From Anaerolineae bacterium (lineage in GTDB: Bacteria > Chloroflexota > Anaerolineae > Aggregatilineales > Phototrophicaceae): DNA of 11,243 nt. The stretch lies in the NCBI GenBank assembly GCA_019912905.1, contig JAIOHO010000281.1:1-11243 (forward strand), written 5' to 3'. Of this stretch, positions 1-5,567 are shown in pieces. Both the position numbers and the translations under genes were made by a program. Positions within the stretch are counted from its first letter, which is position 1; the number at the start of each line of letters is the position of its first letter. Below the pieces are notes generated by a model. That model was not told where the DNA came from, made no database searches, and was given only the letters and a program-made list of their open reading frames with translations.

Positions 1-1
1 G

Positions 2-316
2 GACGATGTGCTGCTGCGGCGCTCGCTGCTGGCGATGCTCGGCAAGGTGAACGCCGATTCGCTGGCCGAACTGGGGTCCCTGGTCGGGGAGACGCTGGGC
101 TGGTCCCCGGAGACGACGCAGGCCGAAATCCAACGCGCCGCCGAGATTCTGACGACCCGGCACGGGATGAACCTGGGCACTGCTGCCGGTCAATGGATTA
201 CCCGGCTAATACCCAAACCCTTCCAGGGTTCCATAAATGCCGGGTGCTTGCAGTCGATTTCAAGTGGCAGGAAAGCCGAGAAAATTGATACAGTTAACCT
301 AAGTGGAGAAATCTCT
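2..316 (+). CDS. C-terminal end of a GlpD-like glycerol-3-phosphate dehydrogenase (partial; no stop before the next gene)
   Basis: The frame is already open at the left edge and reads D-D-V-L-L-R-R-S, then a helical stretch ending near an L-G-W-S-P motif and finishing around H-G-M-N-L at about 178. A [D]-V-L-x-R-R-[TS] start followed by a helix with L-G-W is typical of the C-terminal helical domain of FAD-dependent glycerol-3-phosphate dehydrogenase, which oxidises glycerol-3-phosphate to dihydroxyacetone phosphate at the membrane. The FAD and substrate domains would lie outside the window. The odd point is that there is no in-frame stop after the homologous part: the frame stays open through an AT-richer, spacer-like stretch (about 180-316) into the adenosine kinase. 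TGA at 168 and TAA at 207, 234 and 300 lie one frame away, so a small indel near the gene end would explain it. Family identity is inferred from a short tail only; the end at 316 is a convention. Confidence 0.55.
201..244 (+). terminator. Nested inverted repeats in the spacer before the adenosine kinase gene
   Basis: CCCGGC at 201-206 pairs with GCCGGG at 239-244, and inside it AACCCT at 216-221 pairs with AGGGTT at 225-230 around a 3-nt loop. The two stems are exact and could form one bulged hairpin in RNA. No T-run follows, so this is not a canonical intrinsic terminator. It could be a processing or attenuation hairpin, or chance. It supports the view that this stretch is intergenic rather than protein-coding. 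Confidence 0.3.
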
Positions 317-805
317 ATGGAACTGATGACCATCCCCATCGAGAAGCCGGAAGCGACCAACTTTATCCTGGGCCAGAGCCACTTTATCAAGACGGTCGAG
401 GATATTCACGAAACGCTGGTCGGCGCGGTGCCGGGCATCCAGTTCGGCCTGGCCTTTTGCGAGGCGTCCGGGGCCTGCCTGATTCGCTGGACGGGCACGG
501 ACGACGCCATGATCGCACTGGCGAAGCAGAACGCGCTGGCGCTGTCTGCCGGGCACTGCTTCATCCTGTTCCTGGGCGACGGCTTTTACCCGATCAACGT
601 GCTCAAGCAGGTGCAGCAGGTGTCTGAAGTGGTGCGCATCTTCTGCGCGACGGCCAACCCGACGCAGGTGATCGTGGCGGAAAGCGAGCAGGGGCGGGGC
701 ATCCTCGGTGTGATCGACGGCTTCAAGAGCCAGGGCATCGAGGACGACGAGGGCATTAACTGGCGCAAGGGCCTGCTGCGCAAGTTCGGCTATAAGCTGG
801 GCTGA
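317..805 (+). CDS. Adenosine-specific kinase family protein
   Basis: This 162-residue protein matches the small family annotated as adenosine-specific kinase (Pfam PF04008 type, best known from thermophile structures). Visible family landmarks, in order, are an N-terminal ILGQ-x-HFIKTVED segment, FGLAFCEASG, an AGH-x-FI-x-FL segment, PINVL, and the C-terminal FCATANP followed by a Q-G-R-G-I-L-G-V-I-D-G loop and W-R-K-x-L-L-R-K-F-G-Y-K-L. Those blocks cover the full usual length. The ATG at 317 is chosen because GGAG at 305-308 lies at ideal distance and the homology begins there. The open frame continues upstream into the GlpD-like tail, so a fusion cannot be excluded from sequence alone. The receiver-domain gene starts 3 nt after the stop, suggesting co-transcription. 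The family name rests on limited biochemistry; the physiological role is uncertain. Confidence 0.88.
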   Translation: MELMTIPIEKPEATNFILGQSHFIKTVEDIHETLVGAVPGIQFGLAFCEASGACLIRWTGTDDAMIALAKQNALALSAGHCFILFLGDGFYPINVLKQVQQVSEVVRIFCATANPTQVIVAESEQGRGILGVIDGFKSQGIEDDEGINWRKGLLRKFGYKLG

Positions 806-808
806 CCG

Positions 809-1192
809 GTGCTGCCCGTGAATCCGCCGCAGGCATTGCTCCTATCCTCGGATCATGGGGCGATTCGAGCCTGCCAGACTGCACTCCACGAACTGGGATA
901 CGCGGTCGCCGTTATCCACGAGGGGCGGGCGGCACTGGCCGCGCTTCAGCAAACCGCGCCTGACCTGATCGTGCTCGACATCCAACTGCCCGGACTTTCT
1001 GGCCTGGAAATCCTGACCGCGCTGCGCGAGATGAGCGGCGCGTCGGTGCGGGTGATCGTCCTGACGGCGGATGTCATCTGTATGCATCTCACCGGTGTGC
1101 AGGTGGATGCCGAACTGCTGAAACCCATTCAACCCGCCGATTTACTCGATGTCCTCCACGCGCTGCCGGAATTTCCCCAAACCGATTCCTGA
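809..1192 (+). CDS. Stand-alone response-regulator-like receiver domain, probably atypical
   Basis: The 127-residue product is one receiver domain with no output domain. The predicted phospho-acceptor is D57 in L-I-V-L-D-I-Q-L-P-G, followed by the usual P61-G62. The switch Thr is T86 in V-I-V-L-T-A, and the conserved Lys is K105 in L-L-K-P. The acidic pair that binds Mg2+ after strand 1 is missing: the segment reads L-L-L-S-S-D-H, with Ser13 and Ser14 where two acidic residues are expected and only D15 just after them. Phosphorylation may therefore be impaired or the domain may be a pseudo-receiver. The GTG at 809 lies 3 nt after the adenosine kinase stop; a second GTG at 818 is an equally possible start since neither has a clear ribosome binding site. 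No histidine kinase is nearby. A HAD gene converges from the other strand, 29 nt beyond the stop. Confidence 0.82.
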   Translation: MLPVNPPQALLLSSDHGAIRACQTALHELGYAVAVIHEGRAALAALQQTAPDLIVLDIQLPGLSGLEILTALREMSGASVRVIVLTADVICMHLTGVQVDAELLKPIQPADLLDVLHALPEFPQTDS

Positions 1193-1221
1193 GCGGCTAT
1201 CCGTTTCTGCTGGCTGGCAGC

Positions 1222-1755
1222 CTAAGCCCGTCCGTCGGCTTCGATGCGCTCCAGCAGTGGGATCAATTCGGCGGGCGTCAGGATGGTGTGCTGCGGAATC
1301 TCCGTGTCGTCCACCGGGATTTTATGGCGGCGCGGCGACCAGTTGAGCCACACACTGATGATGCCCACTCCGTTCGCGCCTTTGACGTCGCGTCCCAGGT
1401 GATTGCCGACCATCACCACCCGGCCATAATCCGACTCCGCGATGCCAAGCTGATCCAGCGCATGGCGAAACATGCGCGCGTCGGGTTTTTCCGTCCCCAA
1501 CTCCGCGGAAATGGCGAAGGCATCGAACAGATCGTACAGTTGATAGTGCGTCAGGACGTTGCGGAAGGTCGCGGTCGGGCCATCGGCCACCAGTGCCAGT
1601 GGATAGCCCCGCGCTTTGAGGTCACGGACCATCTGCGCCGCGCCGGGGATGAGGTCGGCGGTCTGCGTTTCTTCGAGATAGTTTTTGATTTCCGTGCCTT
1701 CATCGACCAGCGTATCCCCGCAGTCGAGACAGACCGCCAGAATGGGATGCGACAT
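1222..1755 (-). CDS. HAD-superfamily hydrolase-like protein with reduced cap
   Basis: The 177-residue protein follows the haloacid dehalogenase fold plan. Motif I is L-D11-C-G13-D-T15-L, where D11 is the expected nucleophile. Motif II is L-V-A57-D-G, motif III is T-E-K90-P-D, and motif IV is M-V-G-N118-H-L-G-R-D123. Several catalytic positions are changed: the +2 Asp of DxDx[TV] is Gly, the Ser/Thr of motif II is Ala, and the first Asp of motif IV is Asn. Only about 30 residues lie between motifs I and II, so the helical cap typical of the subclass I proteins is small or absent. It resembles HAD-IA variant-1/3 proteins of unknown substrate; activity is uncertain. The ATG at 1755 is preceded by an AAAGGA ribosome binding site about 7 nt upstream. 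It is divergent from the decarboxylase-like gene and convergent with the receiver gene. Confidence 0.85.
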   Translation of the reverse strand: MSHPILAVCLDCGDTLVDEGTEIKNYLEETQTADLIPGAAQMVRDLKARGYPLALVADGPTATFRNVLTHYQLYDLFDAFAISAELGTEKPDARMFRHALDQLGIAESDYGRVVMVGNHLGRDVKGANGVGIISVWLNWSPRRHKIPVDDTEIPQHTILTPAELIPLLERIEADGRA

Positions 1756-1791
1756 ATGATTTCCTTTGGGATGCCCGCTTCAAGACCTCCT

Positions 1792-1797
1792 ATTGTA
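1792..1797 (-). promoter_or_regulatory. Candidate -10 box for the HAD gene
   Basis: On the minus strand this reads TACAAT, one mismatch from the sigma-70 consensus, a little under 40 nt upstream of the HAD start. I see no convincing -35 box at the right distance, so the call rests on the hexamer and position alone. Confidence 0.3.
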
Positions 1798-1845
1798 GCG
1801 CGAAGAGACCGGCTGCGGCTGTCGCTTTTTTGGGTAGGAAGTGGA

Positions 1846-1851
1846 TATAAT
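1846..1851 (+). promoter_or_regulatory. Perfect -10 box upstream of the acetoacetate-decarboxylase-like gene
   Basis: TATAAT matches the sigma-70 -10 consensus exactly, in an AT-rich patch 29 nt before the ATG at 1881. The -35 region (about 1822-1828) does not resemble TTGACA. The box lies in the intergenic region between this gene and the divergent HAD gene and could drive the plus-strand run towards the sulfatase. Confidence 0.5.
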
Positions 1852-1880
1852 TTTTGAGAAAGAGTCTGTGAGGACGAAAA

Positions 1881-2552
1881 ATGTCTTATCCACCTGCTCC
1901 CTGGAAAGCAACTGGATTTGTGGCACAGTCACTCAAGCTCATCGATGTCGAAAAAGCCCGCCGCTTTGTCCCCCCTGAACTGACCGTGGTCCCGGTGCTG
2001 CCCGGCAAGACGCTGGGTGCGGTCTACCTGGCGGAATATGGCCCTGGGTCTGCGCTCGAATATAACGAGCTGATCGTCGCCCCGGCACTGACTCGGCGTG
2101 GCAGTGTGATTCGATTCTGGATTTCTCATATTTATGTGGATAACCCGGATTCGATGGCCGGTGGCCGCGAAATCTGGGGACTGCCGAAAGAAATCGCTCA
2201 GTTCACCTGGAGTCCGGATCGACGCGAAATCGAAGTTCGACAGGATGGGCAGCGCCTGTGTCGTCTGCACAGCGGCCAACCACACTGGCTGTTTCCTGTC
2301 CCGGTACTGCTGCCGACCTTCAGTATTCTTGGCAAGGATTTGCTGACCTTTACCGCGTCTCTCTGGGGCCAGATGGGGTTGGCTGGAAACGAATTGGACG
2401 TGCCGGCTGACAGCCCGTTTGCCGATTTTAGCCTGAATCCCAGAGGGTGGACCCTGTTTATGCGGAACGTGCGCTTTGTGGCGGGCGCGCCGCGTGTGGT
2501 TGCGCCGCTGTCGGCTCACATTGAATTCAGTGCCCATCAACCGGGCGAATAA
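1881..2552 (+). CDS. Acetoacetate decarboxylase-like protein
   Basis: The 223-residue protein shows the layout of the acetoacetate decarboxylase superfamily: an N-terminal segment ending in F-V-P-P-E-L, Y61-N62-E63-L-I-V-A-P in the core, and G-G-R96-E97-I-W-G-L-P-K103 carrying the expected Schiff-base lysine K103. In the clostridial decarboxylase the catalytic Lys is followed by a second Lys that lowers its pKa; here that residue is E104. The protein may therefore be a member of the broader family that keeps the imine-forming Lys but performs another reaction (aldol, hydration or dehydration chemistry on keto-acids) rather than true acetone formation. No signal peptide or membrane segment is seen, so it is probably cytoplasmic. 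The ATG is supported by GAGGA at 1870-1874. The sulfatase follows 83 nt downstream on the same strand; a functional link is not evident. Confidence 0.85.
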   Translation: MSYPPAPWKATGFVAQSLKLIDVEKARRFVPPELTVVPVLPGKTLGAVYLAEYGPGSALEYNELIVAPALTRRGSVIRFWISHIYVDNPDSMAGGREIWGLPKEIAQFTWSPDRREIEVRQDGQRLCRLHSGQPHWLFPVPVLLPTFSILGKDLLTFTASLWGQMGLAGNELDVPADSPFADFSLNPRGWTLFMRNVRFVAGAPRVVAPLSAHIEFSAHQPGE

Positions 2553-2635
2553 CCGTTCCACACGCATCATCTGCTCTGAAAGGCGCTTGTTGGTCAATAT
2601 CAGCGCCAGATTGTCGTTTACTTAAGGAAATGATT

Positions 2636-4111
2636 ATGAAAGCCATTATGGTCATGTTCGACACGCTCAACCGCCATCTGCTGCCACCCTACGGCTGCGA
2701 TTGGGTGCACGCGCCCAATTTCACGCGGCTGGCGGAGCGCAGTGTGACGTTTGACAAATGTTACGTCGGCAGTATGCCCTGTATGCCTGCCCGCCGGGAA
2801 CTGCACACCGGGCGCTACAATTTCCTGCATCGCAGTTGGGGACCGATCGAGCCGTTTGACGATTCGATGCCGGAAATCCTCAAGGAGCACGGCATCTATA
2901 CGCACCTGGTCACCGATCACCAGCATTATTTCGAAGATGGCGGCGGGACGTATCACACCCGCTATTCGACCTGGGAGTTTCTGCGCGGGCAGGAAGGCGA
3001 CCCCTGGATCGGGCAGGTCAAGGACCCGGACATGCCCGAGACTCTCACGCGGCGGGACGGCCAACCGACCTGGCGTCAGGATTGGATCAACCGCGCTCAC
3101 ATGAAGGAGGAAGCCGCCCAGCCGCAGGCCCGGACATTTGCCGCCGGGGAGGAATTTATCCGCCGCAATCACGACTCCGACCAGTGGTTCCTGCAAATCG
3201 AGACATTCGACCCGCACGAACCCTTTTTCACCCAGCAGCACTATAAGGACCTGTACCCGCATGAGTATTCCGGGCCGCATTTCGACTGGCCGGATTACAA
3301 AATGGTCGATGAAACGCCGGAGCAGGTACAGCATCTGCGCACCCAGTACGCCGCGCTGGTCAGCATGTGCGATCATTACCTGGGCCAGGTGCTCGACCTG
3401 ATGGACGAATATCAGCTCTGGGACGATACACTGCTGATCGTGTGCACCGATCACGGCTTCCTGCTGGGCGAGCACGACTGGTGGGCCAAGATCGTCCAGC
3501 CATTTTACGAGGAAGTGGCCCATACGCCGCTGTTTATCTGGGACCCGCGCAGCCGACGCCAGGGCGAGCGCTGTGACGCGCTGGTGCAGTTGATCGACTT
3601 CCCGGCGACCCTGCTGGAATACTTCGGCGTGGATCGCCCCGAGGACATGCAGGGCATCCCGCTGCGCGAGACGCTGGCGACCGGCCAACCGGTGCGCGAG
3701 GCGGCTTTGTTCGGGATGCACGGCGCGCATATCAACCTGACCGATGGGCGCTATGTCTATATGCTGGCCCCAGCCACGCCCGACAATCAGCCGCTGTTCA
3801 ACTACACCACGATGGCGACGCACATGCGCACCCGCTTCACGGTCGAAGAACTGCAAGGCGCGACCCTGGCCGAGCCGTTCCGCTTCACCAAGGGCTGCCC
3901 GCTGCTCAAGGTGCCCGGCAAACGTTGGTCCGGGACGCACCCGATGGAGACGCTGCTGTACGATGTCGAGGCCGACCCCTGGCAGCAGAATCCACTGCAC
4001 GATCCGGCGCTGGAAGCCCGCCTGAAGCAGCAGATGATAGAACTGATGCAGGCCAGCGACGCGCCTGCCGAGCAGTACGCGCGCATGGGGCTGGCCGTGC
4101 CGGTGGGGTAG
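2636..4111 (+). CDS. Sulfatase (alkaline phosphatase superfamily, Cys-type formylglycine site)
   Basis: The 491-residue protein hydrolyses a sulfate ester or possibly a phosph(on)ate ester. D9 in the first strand (V-M-F-D-T-L-N) is the expected first metal ligand. The signature C49-M-P51-A-R53 followed by H-T-G-R is the C-x-P-x-R motif whose Cys must be oxidised to formylglycine. H194 in F-D-P-H-E-P-F and D272-H273-G in C-T-D-H-G are further metal or active-site residues, with K285 in W-W-A-K. Length is typical of bacterial S1 sulfatases. There is no signal peptide: the protein starts directly with the first core strand, so it is likely cytoplasmic, as in the choline sulfatase and phosphonate monoester hydrolase branch. 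ATG 2636 is preferred over ATG 2630 because AAGGA at 2624-2628 gives good spacing only for the former. The substrate cannot be told from sequence. It needs a maturase; the FGE-like protein next door lacks the catalytic cysteines. Confidence 0.92.
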   Translation: MKAIMVMFDTLNRHLLPPYGCDWVHAPNFTRLAERSVTFDKCYVGSMPCMPARRELHTGRYNFLHRSWGPIEPFDDSMPEILKEHGIYTHLVTDHQHYFEDGGGTYHTRYSTWEFLRGQEGDPWIGQVKDPDMPETLTRRDGQPTWRQDWINRAHMKEEAAQPQARTFAAGEEFIRRNHDSDQWFLQIETFDPHEPFFTQQHYKDLYPHEYSGPHFDWPDYKMVDETPEQVQHLRTQYAALVSMCDHYLGQVLDLMDEYQLWDDTLLIVCTDHGFLLGEHDWWAKIVQPFYEEVAHTPLFIWDPRSRRQGERCDALVQLIDFPATLLEYFGVDRPEDMQGIPLRETLATGQPVREAALFGMHGAHINLTDGRYVYMLAPATPDNQPLFNYTTMATHMRTRFTVEELQGATLAEPFRFTKGCPLLKVPGKRWSGTHPMETLLYDVEADPWQQNPLHDPALEARLKQQMIELMQASDAPAEQYARMGLAVPVG

Positions 4112-4117
4112 ATTGGC

Positions 4118-4148
4118 TTGTCGAGACTGTGGGATTGGGGGGTATACT
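4118..4148 (+). promoter_or_regulatory. Candidate promoter for the TIR-FGE gene
   Basis: TTGTCG at 4118-4123 (4 of 6 matches to the -35 consensus) and TATACT at 4143-4148 (5 of 6 to the -10) are separated by 19 nt, slightly long. The pair lies just after the sulfatase stop and 34 nt before the chosen ATG, so the TIR-FGE gene may be transcribed independently of the sulfatase. Confidence 0.4.
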
Positions 4149-4182
4149 CGATCATAGTTTCTGAACAGTCTGAGTGGTGATC

Positions 4183-5463
4183 ATGGCCGACCAATCCCAT
4201 GTGTTTATCAGTTACAGCCGCAAAGATAGTGATGTCCTGCGGCAGGTGAAACAAAGCCTCGATGCGGCAGGCATTCCCCACTGGACCGACGAGCATATCG
4301 AACCGGGCACGCGCTCGTGGCGGCGGGCGATTGAGAAGGCCATTCGGGAAGCCGGATGTCTGGTCTGTATTTTGTCGCCGGATGCGGTCGAATCCTACTG
4401 GGTGGAGCAGGAACTGGTCTTTGCGGAAAAGCTGAATAAGCCGATTCAACTTCTGCTCGCACGCGGCGACGAAACCGACGCAGTGCCCTTTGGTTATGGA
4501 ACCTACCAGTGGATCGACATCCGTACGGACTACGATGCCGGAATCCGTCGATTGCTGTCGGCATTGGGACCCATATTCGAGATCACCCCCGCCAGTCACC
4601 CGGAAATGCCGGAACCCATCGTAAAATCAGATCCTGCGCCCCAGGTTGAGGTGGCTATGCCCCCACTCATCCACCTGACGAGTACAGACTTGCCCATCCT
4701 AACTCTGGAAGAAGCACCGGTCGATTACAACCAGATCAAACCTGTGACGCGCAATCGAGATTGGACGCCGATTATCCGGGTGATCAACGGCATCGAAATG
4801 TGTTTGGTTCCGCCCGGATGCTTCCTGATGGGCAGTGACGATGGTCATGGGCACGAGCACCCCATACACAAATGCTGCGTTGACCAGCCCTTCTGGATTG
4901 GGCGCTATCTGGTCACCAATGCGCAATATGATGAAGCCGTCAAGGCGGGTATCTGTCAGCTTTCCCTTAACGCGAACAACGAACGTTTTAACCAGTTACG
5001 TCAGCCGATAGTTGGGGTGACCTGGCATGAAGCTGTGAAATATGCTGCATGGAGGGGTATGCGTTTGCCGTCAGAGAGTGAATGGGAATACTCAGCGTGT
5101 GGGCCAGATAATCTTATATGGCCTTGGGGGAATGAGTTTGTGGCTGCGAACCTGATCTACGAAGAAAACTCTGGTGGGCGGACTGCTTTTGTCGGTAGCA
5201 AGTTAGGTGGCATGTCTTGGGTCGGCGCATTGGACATGAGTGGTAACGTGTGGGAGTGGTGCCAGACAAAGTGGCGGTGGTCGTACCACGAGCCTGAAGA
5301 CAACGACCCAGAAGGCGACACACCACGTGTGTTACGGGGAGGCTCTTGGCTCGATTTTTTCCTTCGTAATGCTCGTGCGACATCTCGTAAAGAGAGTGAC
5401 CCGTTTGACTGGAGCGGCGACTGTGGCTTTCGGGTGATGTATGACCCTATCGACACCGATTGA
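4183..5463 (+). CDS. TIR domain fused to an FGE/SUMF1-like (C-type-lectin fold) domain
   Basis: This 426-residue protein has two modules. Residues 6-125 are a TIR domain: V-F-I-S-Y-S-R-K-D at 7-15, W-T-D at 34-36, P-G at 41-42, L-S-P at 64-66, and E77 in W-V-E-Q-E-L, which aligns with the catalytic Glu of NAD-consuming TIRs such as SARM1. A Pro-rich linker (about 130-190) leads to an FGE/SUMF1-like domain from about 197: V-P-P-G-x-F-x-M-G, W-I-G-R-Y-L-V-T-N-A-Q-Y, R-L-P-S-E-S-E-W-E-Y, D-M-S-G-N-V-W-E-W and L-R-G-G-S-W ending in C-G-F-R-V. The two active cysteines of true formylglycine-generating enzymes are absent after G-G-S-W, so this half is probably a binding or sensor domain. The ATG 4183 is preferred over GTG 4174/4177 because homology starts there. 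Its last third appears more AT-rich than neighbouring genes. Role inferred: sensing or conflict-type signalling, not sulfatase maturation. Confidence 0.92.
   Translation: MADQSHVFISYSRKDSDVLRQVKQSLDAAGIPHWTDEHIEPGTRSWRRAIEKAIREAGCLVCILSPDAVESYWVEQELVFAEKLNKPIQLLLARGDETDAVPFGYGTYQWIDIRTDYDAGIRRLLSALGPIFEITPASHPEMPEPIVKSDPAPQVEVAMPPLIHLTSTDLPILTLEEAPVDYNQIKPVTRNRDWTPIIRVINGIEMCLVPPGCFLMGSDDGHGHEHPIHKCCVDQPFWIGRYLVTNAQYDEAVKAGICQLSLNANNERFNQLRQPIVGVTWHEAVKYAAWRGMRLPSESEWEYSACGPDNLIWPWGNEFVAANLIYEENSGGRTAFVGSKLGGMSWVGALDMSGNVWEWCQTKWRWSYHEPEDNDPEGDTPRVLRGGSWLDFFLRNARATSRKESDPFDWSGDCGFRVMYDPIDTD
5341..5436 (+). other. Candidate hypervariable C-terminal segment of the FGE-like domain
   Basis: This stretch codes for the end of the FGE fold, from G-G-S-W to G-F-R-V, the part that is diversified in C-type-lectin/FGE proteins targeted by diversity-generating retroelements. 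At positions where such template repeats usually encode Asn, the codons here are mostly NNC or NNT: for example gat-ttt-ttc near the start and agc-ggc-gac-tgt near the end. That pattern is what adenine-specific mutagenesis of AAC/AAT codons gives. No template repeat, avd gene or reverse transcriptase is visible in the window, so this is a hypothesis from pattern only. Confidence 0.3.
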
Positions 5464-5485
5464 AATCTGTATCTGGCTCCTAAGC

Positions 5486-5532
5486 CCTGGCAGGACTCCT
5501 TTAATCCTGACTAGGTTTGGATACTTGCCAGG
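5486..5532. terminator. Inverted repeat between convergent genes, possible weak terminator
   Basis: CCTGGCA at 5486-5492 is exactly complementary to TGCCAGG at 5526-5532, with a 33-nt loop. It lies in the 104-nt space between the ends of the TIR-FGE gene and the SIS gene, where a shared terminator would be expected. There is no proper T-run and the loop is long, so support is weak. Confidence 0.25.
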
Positions 5533-5567
5533 TGATTTATTGTCCGGCAGTAGTGTCGCAACGATCC

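Noticed and set aside
1193..1221. GGCT-GGC-AGCC mini-palindrome between the convergent receiver and HAD genes as a terminator
   Set aside because: The stem is only 4 bp and no T-run follows on either strand.
2618..4000. Long open frame on the minus strand opposite the sulfatase (about 460 codons)
   Set aside because: It mirrors the codon bias of the sulfatase, has His/Arg/Gln-rich composition without any motif, and the plus strand has an intact sulfatase signature and ribosome binding site.
4183..5463. Annotation as a sulfatase-activating formylglycine-generating enzyme
   Set aside because: The catalytic Cys pair after G-G-S-W is missing; only fold motifs remain.
5464..5567. Possible template repeat of a diversity-generating retroelement right after the TIR-FGE gene
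   Set aside because: The 104-nt gap shows no similarity to 5341-5436; only a weak inverted repeat is present.
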